NCBI RefSeq assembly: GCF_028640845.1
Contig: NC_080540.1
Location: 258,960,958-259,024,957 of the forward strand
DNA length: 64,000 nucleotides
Direction of reading: 5' to 3'
From: Ahaetulla prasina
Lineage: Eukaryota > Chordata > Lepidosauria > Squamata > Colubridae
Of this stretch, positions 34,253-46,086 are shown piece after piece. A program made the translations under genes and the position numbers. The stretch's first letter is position 1; each line of letters begins with the position of its first letter. The notes below the pieces were generated by a model. It was not told the origin of the DNA, made no database searches, and saw nothing but the letters and a program-made list of their open reading frames with translations.

Positions 34253-36972
34253 ATCTTTTATCTCCTACTATTACAGTATTCCTTGCTGTCATCAAATGGC
34301 CATACAGATATTTGCCTTACTGATTATTAAGGATCATATTGCCATCCAGGTTCAAATGATGCACTTAGAATAAGCTTTTGCTGATCGCTGCTAGGGAGGG
34401 TACTTTAATAATTTTTTAATTCAGAATTACAATCAGTATGTCATGATATCCTTCTTGCTTCTATTATTTAAAACCAATCTCTATAGATATCTGGCTTTTT
34501 TTAAAACACCATTTCAATTTTGGGGATTTTTTCCCTCTCCCATTTTTCTAAGAGATATGCCTAAAATTTTTAGAAATAATTAAAAATCATAAAGAAGTAA
34601 TTGAATACTGCCATGCTGCTATTGAAAAAGCTTCATGGTACATTATAAAATGTACATCAATAGAACTGGGTTGCATAGTTCTGCAGCTGTGATGCAGTGC
34701 ATATTATATAGATCCTCCTTCCTTAAATTCAAAATTATAGGATGTCCCTTCTCCATCATTTGCAGATGTAAGCATTGTTATATCACTGTCTGAATAAGCT
34801 TTGTCTTTTCTTGCTCTGCTACAAATAAACTTAATCATTTTTGCAGGCCAATCTTTCTGCTATCCAGTTTCTTCTTCCAAAATGTCCCTTTTTCTGTCTC
34901 CTTTTCTCTCTTTTTGTACTGTTACCTTTGTGCCTCAAGAATTTGGGAATTGTACTTCAATACATCAGGACAGAAGTAGATTGGAAAAGATTCCTGAGGA
35001 AAATATGGTTCAGACCATACACATTTGAGCATTGAATGTAACCCATGCAGATAGAATTATACATTTTTACAGAGATAATTGCAATGCAGAAATGAGAGTC
35101 AAATCGTTCCATTTCTGATGTTGCAAGTCTGATGTAGTCCCTCTGGTAGGTATTCAACTTTATAGCATGAAAGTAGGCAGGGAAAAAAGCTTTTATAAGT
35201 ACAGTTGTATATACAAAGTCCCCCTTGTGCAAAGGTTTGGGCTACACACACAGACACATAAAAGGAAGGATGATATTAGATGTATACCTATCAGGCCAAG
35301 CCCCAGTCATCACACAGTGAGATTCACTCAAACCCAGTTGTTTATTTGCTTACATCTAATAGACGGGATCTTGCCAGACTAAAGCTATAACTTTCTACTC
35401 TAACAAATATATCTTGGAAGATTCTATGGCTACCCTGAATCTATTTCTCCTCCCACCATCCAATTCAGGATTGTGGGGTCTCATGTCTGGGTCCCCTCTT
35501 TGGAATGTCTTGCCTCCTCCTTTTGAAGCTGTGTATTACCGCTGACATTCCTCCTCTTCCTCCTCCTCCTCCTCCTCCTTCTGTTGCACATTCCATCACA
35601 CCACCTTTGGAAATAGTTGAACATCCTTCAATAAAACTAATCCCTGAAAAAGTTTCACATTATGCTTTTTCTTTTATTGTCATCCAAAGGAAACAGTATG
35701 AATCCTGATTTTGAAAGCTTTATGTATATTTAGTTACTGCTGAATTCCACCTTTTGGCACTTACTGGGCACCATGGGCAGTAAATGTAGACATAATTAAC
35801 AGTTTTATCTCAGAGTTACTCTGCATGCCACTGTATAACATGCCTCCTATTGACAGACTAATATTCTCAGAGCTTTCATCACTTTTCTTCTCACCTCGGT
35901 TCAACTAACTTTCTCTTCTGATTCTGACCTGTGCAGTTCAAATATTTACCTGACTCTCTCTCTCTCTTCATAATGAAAGACAGCACATTTCAGCCTCTGA
36001 GCTGTAGGTAGACTGAAATAACTTAGCCTTTCCTATCACCATGTTATTTCCTCAGTAAAGCTTATTGTTTTTTTCTCACACACAAGAATCACTCAAGAAT
36101 ATTGGTTTTTTTTAATTATATACCCAAAATAAGTCTTTCCCTCTCCACACATTATAAAACAGTGATCCTAGGAATAAAGTTGAGGGAACAGAAAACCATG
36201 GCTTTCCACACCTTTTCTTTCACAACTGAGGAAGTTCCTACCATAAATTAGTTTGGGTAAGAGATATGGATATTTCCTGGATAATAGATCTTTGAAAGAA
36301 ATGTCACTTTATAAAAAGAAGGTTGTATGTTTGGAGAATAATGACAGCCGTCATCAGTTGCCATTCAGAAGCAATTCCATACCAGTCCAATTTTATAACA
36401 TCAGCTGATCTGTGGAGCTGAGTTAATTTGCGTGCTCATTTATTCAAAACCAGAGCAAAACTGTTTTTCTCCTTCAAATGCTGGAACATACAGACTGTTC
36501 CAATTGTCAGAATTTGCCTAAATTCATTTCCTGAATCCCTTTTCTTCCCTGTCCCCAGAACCTCAATGCTGCTTTTCTGGTACTTGTGTGTGTTGTCTGA
36601 TTAGTCAGCTGGATTAGTTCATGGCATTTGCAGAATTTCAAAGTAGGCAAAAATATAAGAATTTACTTCATGTTGTTTTGGAAAGATTGGACAGTGGAAA
36701 TAACAAGCTCTCCTTAGAGAGTGCCATTATTTTCAGAAAGTTTCAAAAGTTTAATTTTTCAATTTAGAATTAAATATTGACGTCAGAAAGAGAGCTAAGT
36801 ATTATGATCACCTTCTGTTGCTCATTCAAGGCTGTCTCTATGTTCCAGTTGAACAAAAGCAGTTTTCTTTTCCAAGCATCCCCTCTCTGAACATTATTAA
36901 AGTTAGATTAAAATATATAACTTTAAGAAGGCTTTGATATTATCTACTGATAGGTAATGTACACGGAGAGTA
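34253..36972. other. No gene; (CCT)n tract
   Basis: About 2.7 kb of AT-rich DNA. A (CCT)n run lies at 35550-35579. No element ends or coding frames that I recognise. At 36973-37010 a half element of the 'gaaccggt' hAT group (CAGTGATGGGATTCAAATAA) abuts the LINE that follows. Confidence 0.45.
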
Positions 36973-37024
36973 CCAGTGATGGGATTCAAATAATTTAACA
37001 ACTGGTTCTTCCTCACTCAAATCA

Positions 37025-38257
37025 CTAGAGATGTGCTATGTTCCTTCTTGCTTCAAACGCTCTACCATCATCCCAGTGCCGAAGAAGCCCACCATCAAGG
37101 AACTGAATGACTACAGACCAGTTGCTCTAACATCTGTAGTCATGAAAACCTTTGAAAGGCTAGTGCTTTCCTACCTGAAAACCATCACGAATCCGCTCTT
37201 AGACCCCTTGCAATTTGCATACCGAGCAAATAGATCAACAGATGATGCTGTTAATATGGCTCTGCACTACATCCTACAACATCTTGAGTCTCCAAAGACC
37301 TATGCAAGGGTCCTTTTTGTAGACTTTAGTTCAGCATTCAATACCATCATTCCAGACATTCTTCTAACTAAGCTAAACCAGCTACAGGTACCGGAACAGA
37401 CTTGTAAGTGGATCACAAGCTTCCTAACAAACAGGAAGCAGCAGGTGAAGCTAAGCAAGATCACATCAAATACCTGTACAATTAGCACAGGGGCCCCCAA
37501 GGCTGTGTGCTCTCCCCACTTCTCTTCTCTCTGTATACCAATGACTGCATCTCCAATGATCCATTTGTTAAGCTACTGAAGTTCGCAGATGACACAACAG
37601 TGATTGGTCTCATTCGAGACAATGACGAATCCGCATATAGACGAGAGGTCGAACGACTAGCCTTGTGGTGCAACCAAAACAATCTGGAACTGAACACACT
37701 CAAAACCGTAGAAATGGTGGTAGACTTTAGGAAAAACCCTTCCATACTTCCACCTCTCACAATACTTGACAACACAGTATCAACAGTAGAAACCTTCAAA
37801 TTTCTGGGTTCTATCATATCGCAAGATCTCAAATGGACAGCTAACATCAAAACATCATTAAAAAAGGACAACAAAGAATGTTCTTTCTGCGCCAACTCAG
37901 TAAGCTCAAACTGCCCAAGGAGCTGCTGATCCAATTCTACAGAGGAATTATTGAGTCTGTCATTTGCACCTCTATAACTGTCTGGTTCGGTTCTGCAACC
38001 CAACAAGAAAAACACAGACTTCAGAGGATAATTAGAACTGCAGAAAAATAATTGCTACCAACTTGCCTTCCATTGAGGACCTGTATACTGCACGAATCAA
38101 GAAGAGGGCCGTGAAAATATTTGCAGATCCCTCGCATCCTGGACATAAACTGTTTCAACTCCTACCCTCAAAACGACGCTATAGAGCACTGCACACCAGA
38201 ACAACTAGACACAAGAACAGTTTTTTCCCGAAGGCCATCACTCTGCTAAACAAATAA
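37025..38257 (+). pseudogene. LINE ORF2 reverse transcriptase (three frame breaks)
   Basis: The RT domain begins '[14 protein letters not shown]', then '[20 protein letters not shown]', '[17 protein letters not shown]', '[15 protein letters not shown]' and the catalytic FADD at 37582-37593, with C-terminal 'RIKKRAVKIF' and 'FFPKAITLLNK' before the stop. Frames change near 37495 (C run), 37862 (A run) and 38045 (A run); each is a one-base shortfall in a homopolymer and the reading frame between them is fully open. The endonuclease N-terminus is missing. It would act by target-primed reverse transcription if intact. Clade L2 versus L3 is not certain. Confidence 0.88.
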
Positions 38258-38516
38258 TTCCCTCAACACTGTCAGACTATTTACTGAATCTGCACTACTA
38301 TTAATCGTTTCATAGTTCCCATCACCAATCTCTTTCCACTTATGACTGTATGACTATAACTTGTTGCTGGCAATCCTTATGATTTATATTGATATATTGA
38401 TCATCAATTGTGTTGTAAATGTTGTACCTTGATGAACGTATCTTTTCTTTTATGTACACTGAGAGCATATGCACCAAGACAAATTCCTTGTGTGTCCAAT
38501 CACACTTGGCCAATAA

Positions 38517-38546
38517 AATTCTATTCTATTCTATTCTATTCTATTC
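38517..38546. repeat. (ATTCT)n LINE tail
   Basis: About six copies of the pentanucleotide immediately after AATAAA-like 'ggccaataaa' of the LINE 3' end. Confidence 0.95.
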
Positions 38547-38737
38547 AGCTCACTGCTTGCAGTTCGATCCTGCCTGGCTCAAGGTTGACTCAGCCTTCCA
38601 TCCTTCTGAGGTCAGTAAAAACGGGGACCCAGATTATTTGGAGCAATTTGCTGACTCTGTAAAACACCCAGAGACGGCTGGAAAGCACTATGGAGCAGTA
38701 TATAAGTCTTAAGAAGTGCTATTGCTATAAATCCATG
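38547..38737 (+). mobile_element. 5'-truncated tRNA-derived SINE
   Basis: Starts within the B-box region (GCAGTTCGATCCTGCC), then 'ggttgactcagccttccatcc', 'ggggacccagatt' and ends GCAGTATATAAGTCTTAAGAAG with 'tgctattgctat'. It shares its middle with the SINE at 15238-15522. It sits directly on the LINE's ATTCT tail. Confidence 0.7.
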
Positions 38738-38876
38738 CCAATTTGCCAAATATCCTAATTTTGATCATACAACAGTGGGGACTCAACGATAATCGTAACA
38801 GCAAGGACTCCGTTGTAATTCACTTTCTTCAGGGACGTTGTAACTTCAAACGATTGCTCGAGGAATGGCCATTGCT

Positions 38877-39089
38877 CCACTTATGACTGTATGACTATAA
38901 CTTGTTGCTGGCAATCCTTATGACTTATATTGATATATTGACCATCAATTGTGTTGTAAATGTTGTACCTTGATGAACGTATCTTTTCTTTTATGTACAC
39001 TGAGAGCATATGCACCAAGACAAATTCCTTGTGTGTCCAATCACACTTGGCCAATAAAATTCTATTCTATTCTATTCTATTCTATTCTA
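38877..39089 (+). mobile_element. CR1-L2/L3 LINE 3' UTR, second copy
   Basis: From CTCCACTTATGACTGTATG to the (ATTCT)n tail at 39058-39089. Nearly identical to the 3' UTR of the copy 330 bp upstream, same strand. The 139 bp before it (38738-38876) hold diverged sequence reminiscent of the Tigger-like element at 10.6 kb. Confidence 0.88.
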
Positions 39090-39316
39090 ATGACTGGCTG
39101 GGTGGCGTGGCTGGGGAGGGTCATGTGACTGAGTGGGCATGGCCAACTCTATGTCACTTGTATGGGTGGTGCCTGTATGGGCCAGGCGGGGTGGTGCCTG
39201 TATGGGCCAGGCGGGGAGGGAATCCAGGGGTCTCCAGTGGGTGGAGCGGGAGGGGAGGCAGGAGGAAAGAAAGAAAGAGCCAACCTCTCTCTCTCTCCCT
39301 CTCTCTCCCTCTCTCC

Positions 39317-39363
<47 letters not shown>

Positions 39364-39730
39364 CACACCACTGCCAGCCCTGATATAACTCTCCGAAATT
39401 GGATCTCTCTCTCCCTCCCCTCCTCTTTCCCTCCCTCCCCCCTCTCTCTTTATGCAGGATTAGAAAGTCTGCCAGGGTGAGGGAAAGTGCATGTGCTACA
39501 GTATACTGCGAATGCCCCTTGCTTTCCCTTTGCCTGGCTTCCCTCTTCCCGCTGTCTCCTCGGTGCTCGCTCACTCACTTGCGCTTTCCCTCCCCTGTCT
39601 AGCTTGATGCAGGCGGCAGCTCACAATTACCCTTTCCAAGCCTGTTGTCAGTGGAGCTGGCCCCTGGTGAGGGCTGGCTTTTTGCCTATTTTAGTCCGAC
39701 TGTTGGGGGAGGTGTACTGACAGGGGCCTG
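39090..39730. other. GC/pyrimidine-rich segment with (CT)n(GT)n(GA)n
   Basis: Contains a tandem pair 'gtggtgcctgtatgggcc' (39165-39215) and a compound CT/GT/GA microsatellite at 39285-39363. Frames in this region are artefacts of the simple repeats. I cannot assign a family. Confidence 0.6.
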
Positions 39731-40083
39731 AGGAGGAAGCCATTTTATATCCATTATGTGGTTATAATGCCATATTTGTATTTAAATTAAGTTGTATCAA
39801 TTCTCTTTTTTTACCACCCTTCTGTTTCTACACAGACATGCATATCATATGCATGAATAGATTTATGTATGTGTATTATGGCTGTGCAAACTTTCAAATG
39901 ATTTGGAAGAAATATTGCACTCCTGCATGAGTGCAACACTTCTTGGATTTTCATTAGTAATGATGAAGGAGCTTCCAAATAGGCTTGAAATAAGAGTGTC
40001 CTCATTTTAAGAATCAATTTGATTTAATAAATAGCAAAAATTTATCCAGGTCTCATATATTTTTGAAGTCGTTTTGACACATA

Positions 40084-40978
40084 AAGGTAAAGGTAAAGGT
40101 AAAGGTTCCTGTCGTGTCCCACTCCTCCGCTGACGGCCGGGTCAGGGAAATCCGAATCAGGCTTGCCTCTGCAGCTCTGCCCAAAGTCCTAGCAAAGTCC
40201 TCAGAGCAGGCAGGAGACCAGTAAGTGACTTCAGCAAGATAAGTTCGACTTTGCCTGACTCAGAGACTGCCAGAAAGCAGATCCTTTATATAGGCCATGG
40301 GGTGTGGCTCCATGACTCAGCACTCATTAAGGCCTGCCCCTCCCTTCCTTCTGTTGCCTCCGCCTATCCAATCTTCTGATGCGAGGGTCACTCCAATCAG
40401 CTGTTGTTGGAAGTAAACTTTCCTCAGGCTCACATGCTGTGGAGGAGGGGGAGGGGTCTAGCTGCTCCATTTGCCTGGGCATGGAGCCAGGGCTGGGGCC
40501 GGGAGGTGCCCCCTCCTCTGCAAGCTTGTCTGGGCATGGAGCCAGAACTGGGGCCGGGAGGCATACATTCCTCCGTGTTCGGGAGCAGATAAGCAGACCC
40601 CGGCTGCGGTGAGAGCGGACAAGACACAACAGTTCCCCTCGCACATACGTGCTAGTCATTGCCGACTCTAGGAGGCGGTGCTCATCTCCGTTTCAAAGCC
40701 GAAGAGCCAGTGCTGTCTGAAGACGTCTCCGTGGTCATGTGGCTGGCATGACTCAATGCCAAAGGCACATGGAACACTGCTACCTTCCCACCAAAGGTGG
40801 TCCCTATTTTTTCTACTTGCATTTTTACGTGCTTTCGAAACTGCTAGGTTGGCAGTAGCTGGGACAAGTATGGGAGCTCACCCTGTTACACAGCAGCACT
40901 AGGGATTCGAACTGCCGAGCTGCCGACCTTTTGATCGACAAGCTCAACATCCTAGCCCCTGAGCCACAGCGTCCCCTT
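40084..40978 (-). mobile_element. Sauria SINE interrupted by a solo LTR
   Basis: On the minus strand it begins GGGGACGCTGTGGCTCAGGG with B box GTTCGAATCCC, and the tail reads CCTTTACCTTTACCTTTACC. TTTTGACACATA is duplicated at 40072-40083 and 40979-40990. The solo LTR lies inside the SINE near its 3' tail. Removing it leaves a SINE co-linear with 16628-16977. Confidence 0.92.
40110..40631 (-). mobile_element. Solo LTR, perfect 5-bp TSD, nested in SINE
   Basis: 522 bp, inverted relative to the copy at 11925-12448. On the plus strand it runs TGTCGTGTCCC to GACACAACA. GTTCC is duplicated at 40105-40109 and 40632-40636. It contains the TATATAAA box (as tttatata near 40287) and the duplicated 'gggcatggagccag' motif. 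It is younger than the SINE it interrupts. Confidence 0.92.
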
Positions 40979-41254
40979 TTTTGACACATACATAACCTTA
41001 AAGTATGATTGTGTGCTAGAAGGTAGGAAATGTATGAAAATCTATTTGTGTTTTTCATGCATTTGTTCTTTTTGGTTATTTGTTTGTTTGTTGATTGATT
41101 GATTGATTGAGGGGTGCTTTTGAGTCATTGCTGATTCCTAATAACTGCCTGGACTAGTCCCTGCAGGGTTTTTGGAGGGCCAGATTTCAAAGTGCCCTTG
41201 CCTACTTCCTGGGCTGAGAGAAAACGGTTGGCTGAACATCATCCAAAGCACCTG

Positions 41255-41597
41255 GCTATTCTCCAAAGCACCTGAGGGCAGGACAAGAAGCAATGGGTGG
41301 AAACTGATCAAGGAGAGAAGCAACTTAGAACTAAGGAGAAATTTCCTGACAGTTAGAACAATTTATTTATTTATTTATTTATTTCGATTTTTATACCGCC
41401 CTTCTCCCGAAGGACTCAGTTAATTAATTAATCAGTGGAACAACTTGCCTCCAGAAGGTGTGAATTCTCCAACACTGGCAGTTTTTAAGAAGATGTTGGA
41501 TAACCATTTGTCTGAAGTGGTGAAGGGTTTCCTGTGTAAGCAGGGGGTTGGACTAGAAGACCTCCAAGGTCCCTTCCAACTCTATTATTCTATTCTG
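41255..41597 (+). mobile_element. CR1 LINE 3' end
   Basis: Classic CR1 3' region: 'gcaatgggtggaaactgatc', 'aaggagaaatttcctgacag', 'ccaacactggcagttttta', 'ggttggactagaagacctcc', 'aaggtcccttccaactctat', ending in ATTCT repeats. It is interrupted at 41363-41421 by the tail of another LINE. Confidence 0.88.
41363..41421 (-). mobile_element. LINE 3' tail fragment nested in CR1
   Basis: (TTTA)n followed by 'accgcccttctcccgaagga', which is the inverted 3' end seen in plus orientation at 63745-63806. A very short 5'-truncated insertion into CR1. The CR1 sequence continues cleanly on the right with 'ttaatcagtgg'. Confidence 0.8.
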
Positions 41598-43840
41598 AAA
41601 TCCAGCCAGTTTTGTGCTTAAGGCAGGACCAGAACTCATGGTCTCTCAGTTTCTAGCCTGGTGTCTTACCCATTACACCAAACTGCCTCTTCTTTTTGGC
41701 AACAGATCAACAAAAACCATATGGGTAAAATTTCTTGTTCCAATCTTGTAGGTTCCCCCCCCCACTTTGTTTCTCTTGTAATAAATAATATTTATTAAAT
41801 TTAATAAATTACACACATAAGCTAAGGATATTCAGAAATTGCACTGTTACAATGGTGCGCTCGGCAGAAAGTCTTAGGTGTCACATTCAGGATGAGGCTG
41901 CCCCAAAAGATTAGCAATGGAGTGACCAAGTTGATTTCAGCTCATTGTAGAGTGGGAGGTGATAAGTGTGCAGTCACAGTAGCAGTTGGTTGAGAAAAAT
42001 AACTGACCCAGGAAGTGTGGGATACTTTACAGTGGAGGTTTGCCAGAATCAATTTATCCACCTAATGAGTGAGCATGAATGCTTCATTGGATTATATGTT
42101 TAAAGCTTTACATCAGATGCTCTGCAAAAACCAACCTTCCTCTTTCTGCTTGTATAAAAAGCCCAGATGAAAAACTCAGTGTCAGCAGTAAGGCCACTGC
42201 CTCTGTCCACTTTCTGTCAGTGCCATGACATCAAGCTATTGTTCAGCTGCTGAAGAAAGATGAGGCTCCATTGTCGGTGCCTGCTGTGGGCAGTGATGAG
42301 CAACCCCTCAAATCACCCTTCCCAGCTGGGTCATTATCGAATAAAAGAGAGATTACTGGAACAGCAGCAGACAATGGTTTGAGCTCTGGCAAAGATGTTT
42401 TCTGGCAGGGTTTAAGTCTCAAATGAACATATTTTTTTGTGCTTCCTTATTTGTTCTGGATGTCTGGGAACATTGTCTTTGTGTTCTCAGTGAGACTATA
42501 GAAAGCTCTACTTTTAAAGCCTTCGTGCCTTCCCTTCTTTGGGTATCCAAAAGAGTATCGATGGTAGAAAAAAGGCTCTTTTCGTCTTCTTTGAAATTCC
42601 TTTCTTCTGTCTCCTCTACTCATCACTATGAACTCTTTGTCCTTTGAGGACACAAACAATGATGTATTTTTCTCTGTGGGAAAAAAATATTTCCCATTCC
42701 CCCTGAGAGCTATTTTTTCATACATTTTGTTATTTGTTTAAATAACTGATGCAAAAAAACAACTGTATAAACTATTTTTTTTATTTTGTCACAACAGTAT
42801 ACACAAACATAATATATAAGCAAAAGTATGCAACAACTATATTAATTTGATATAATGAAAGGGAACAATAGGACAGGAACGGTAGGCACTTTTGTGCTCT
42901 TATGCACGCCCCTTATAGTCCTCTTAGGTGTATGTGTGTATGGTGTATGTGGAGGGGGGCAGAGGGGTGACATTGTGATAAAAATCTGTTGATGGACCAC
43001 AATCTTATTTTATACACAAGTAGGTAAAGTAACACGGCTGGTGCCACATATCATAGTTCATATTTTGTCATTCGACGTACAGATGGATAGACAGCCTTCC
43101 AATCATGGGAAGAATAAAAACGAATAAAATAAAGAAAAGGGTAATTCAGAAGTGCTCAATTTTTGCCATGGACTATTAGTAATATTTTTTTTTCAGGAGG
43201 AGAAGCATAGGATGTATTATTAATGTTTGATGGTGCTGTTCTGGATTCACTAAATCTGTTTGTTTGTTTGTTTAGCATACAGCAAAAAATGTTAAAAAGC
43301 ACATCACAGTTATATTGTCAATTAGCAAATATAAAACTATTTAGTCTACAAATTCAAGGTAGACTATTTATGTACTCAATACATTATGGATTTGCAAACA
43401 TATAATCTCTAGGTTTCCCTGATATGTGCTCAGAGGCCACTTTTCTACAATATGTTGCATAGTCTGCTTTGGATTTACATATTACTAAATCTGTAAACCA
43501 AATGCTTAAGAAACTATCTTATCCCATATAAATCTCACTAGCATTACTCTGGTGTTTCAAACCAAAGACATGTTGTACTCAGAACCTTAACTTTTTATTG
43601 TCATGTAGTCATCCTTTGGATCTTTTCAGGCCAGACACAATCTGCTGTTACTAATTGAGAGATTGACTTTGGTTTCCCTTTAAATGGAAGTTTCAGTGAC
43701 TGCAAAGAGTCACCAGTCGGGGGGATCAAGCATGTGTTCTCTTGTTGCAAGAATTTCAATGGCCATTGGTCCATTTGGGGAAAATAATTCAAAATTCTGG
43801 AAATGGCTTTGGATTTGAAATCCAAGCACCATGTGATAGG
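41598..43840. other. No recognisable feature
   Basis: About 2.2 kb, AT-rich, with poly-T/A runs. Short frames at 42423-42725 on both strands carry no domain. Confidence 0.45.
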
Positions 43841-44428
43841 ATAGAATAGAATAGAATAGAATAGAATAGAATAGAATAGAATAGAATAGAATTTTTTATT
43901 GGCCAAGTGTGATTGGACACACAAGGAATTTGTCTTGGTGCATATGCTCTCAGTGTACATAAAAGAAAAGATACGTTCATCAAGGTACAACATTTACAAC
44001 ACAATCGATGGTCAATATATCAATATAAATCATAAGGATTGCCAGCAACAAAGTTACAGTCATATAGTCGTAAGTGGAAAGAGATTGGTGATGGGAACGA
44101 TGAGAAGATTAATAGTAGTGCAGATTTAGTAAATAGTTTGACAGTGTTGAAGGAATTATTTGTTTAGCAGAGTGATGGCCTTCGGGGAAAAACTGTTTTT
44201 GTGTCTAGTTGTTCTGTTGTGCAGTGCTCTATAGCGTCGTTTTGAAGGTAGGAGTTGAAACAGTTTATGTCCTGGATGTGAAGGATCTGTAAATATTTTC
44301 ACGGCCCTCTTCTTGATTCGTGCAGTATACAGGTCCTCAATGGAAGGCAGGTTGGTAGCAATTATTTTTTCTGCAGTTCTAATTATCCTCTGAAGTCTGT
44401 GTCTTTCTTGTTGGGTTGCAGAACCGAA
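43841..44428 (-). mobile_element. CR1-L2/L3 LINE, third copy, with (AATAG)n tail
   Basis: Inverted copy with about ten AATAG units (43841-43890), the 3' UTR, and the last ~90 codons of ORF2 (44156-44428), including 'RIKKRAVKIF' and 'FSPKAITLLNK' before the stop. The frame is open here, across one of the sites where the 37-kb copy is broken. 5'-truncated at about 44428. Confidence 0.88.
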
Positions 44429-44429
44429 C

Positions 44430-44667
44430 ATGGAGTGAGCTCCCATTCTCACCCCAGCTTCTGCCTATCTAACAGTTCGAAAGCCTACAAACGTCATTAG
44501 ATAAATCAACACCACTTTGGTGGGAAGGTAATAGTGCTCCATGTTCTTTGGTGTATAGTCATGCTGGCACATGACCTCAGAATTCTTCGAACAACACTGG
44601 TTCTCTCAGCTAAGAAACAGAGATGAGCATTGCAGCCTAGAGTTTGGGCAGGGGAAACCTTTACCTT
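44430..44667 (+). mobile_element. 5'-truncated Sauria SINE
   Basis: Starts at 'ggagtgagctccca', continues 'cagttcgaaagcc', 'tttggtgggaaggta', 'cctagagtttggg' and ends GAAACCTTTACCTTT. The promoter boxes are missing. It directly abuts the truncated LINE end, so the LINE/SINE junction may be a template-switch product or a chance breakpoint. Confidence 0.82.
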
Positions 44668-45185
44668 TGAGCTTTCTTCTAATAGTATAGGCTTAAAGAG
44701 AGGAAAATAAAACCATTAGCAATCATGGATTGGTTTACCAAGTATTCTCCTATTGTTTAGACTATTAGTCCAATATTCCCTTTTAGACTATTGTTGCCAT
44801 ATTCTCTTGCTTATTATACCTATTTGGACTACTGGAAGCTGAAGGTTGTGTGTTCCTAACTTATATATATTATAATATTATATATATTAATGTGCCTTTT
44901 TTCTGGGAGACATAATTTCTTCCAATTCCAGGACTTTTTTTGAATGTAGAGATGTGCAATTTATGATATGCAATAGGCCATACAAATAAATAATTTATTG
45001 CTGCACAAAATATTTCAAGCAGAAGAAGAATGTTTACAGGACGTAAAACCATATAGGAATCTCGCAGCTGATTTCACAGTGATGTAGATAGAGACCCACA
45101 TCTGTAGCATTCTGTCATATTGTTTGATTTGGGCTTAGTACAACATATGACCCAGACAACTGTAATCCATCATGGATTTCTCATC
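44668..45185. other. No recognisable feature
   Basis: AT-rich sequence ending at the target site of the Mag-type element. Confidence 0.45.
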
Positions 45186-45190
45186 CCCTC

Positions 45191-45380
45191 TGTTAGATTC
45201 GGGCAATAACGAGGCAGGAGACCAGATGAGTAACAACAGCTCTTTACTATATGGTGAACCCAGCAGCAGCAAACGGTAAAAACCCCTCCTTATATACAGT
45301 TCAGCTGGAGGCTTCAGCCAATTAGCAACGTGCTATTTCCCGCTCTATTTTCCCTCCAAAACCCTTAAAGATACATTACA
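45191..45380 (-). repeat. Mag-type element 3' LTR
   Basis: 190 bp; on the plus strand TGTTAGATTC to ATACATTACA. One difference from 50172-50361. Adjacent to the polypurine tract. Confidence 0.95.
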
Positions 45381-45393
45381 CTCCTCCCCTCCC
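45381..45393 (-). other. Polypurine tract
   Basis: The minus strand reads GGGAGGGGAGGAG directly against the 3' LTR, the expected plus-strand DNA primer of reverse transcription. Confidence 0.88.
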
Positions 45394-46086
45394 AGAAAAC
45401 TTTTTACCCCTATTTACATAAAATGAATAATTATTTTTCTACGTAGTCACGTAAGTATGCAGGGCGTCTCCTAACTCTTTCGGACCTGCGCAGTTCATTA
45501 TCTGGGAGTGAGTCGAGCTGGCCGGAGGGACTGTTCGTTCCTCTCAGCTCCTCCTCCAGGCCATCCGGCCTTGGATTACTTGCAGAGTCGTTCCTGCTTT
45601 CCTTCGGAGGGACCGGTTGGTGTCGCTGGAACTCAGATAAGTCCTGCGGTTTTCTCGGGTTTGAGTTAGCTGTGGATTCAATCATTGGATAGTCAGGGCC
45701 TGTTTCGTCTGTCTCTAGACTGGTGGCTATTCTTTTTCTTAACTGGTCTATGTGGCGTTTCCAAACCCGGCCATCCTCTATTTCTACGAGATATGATTTG
45801 GGCCCGGTTGTTTCTAGGATTGTTCCCTTTTGCCAGTTTGGGCCTTCACCATAATTGTGTGCCCATACGGAACTCCCTACTGTCAATTCTCTTGTTTTGC
45901 CCGGTGTTGTTTTATACCCGTCTGGTGTGTAGTTCGGGTTTAACCGGTCTAACGGGCATCTAAGCTTTCTCCCCATCAGTAGCTCTGCTGGGCTGCGGCC
46001 AGTCGCTACACAAGGGGTTCTGTGTTGTACCGCTAAGAAGGTGTCAATTTTTAATTGCCAATCCCCGGGTCTGATTCTGGACAATG

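Larger units (their letters stand above)
37020..38546 (+). mobile_element. CR1-L2/L3-type LINE, 5'-truncated, with (ATTCT)n tail
   Basis: It contains the ORF2 RT region to its stop, then a ~260-bp 3' UTR ('gactgtatgactataacttg', 'ccttgatgaacgtatctt', 'cacttggccaataaaattct') ending in (ATTCT)n. Two further copies of the 3' UTR occur at 38877-39089 and, inverted, 43841-44428. Such LINEs with pentanucleotide tails have been described as seeding microsatellites in snakes (established knowledge, from memory). Confidence 0.88.

Noticed and set aside
39087..39574. Several overlapping frames of 60-142 codons
   Set aside because: Low-complexity CT/GT/GA sequence open in many frames at once.
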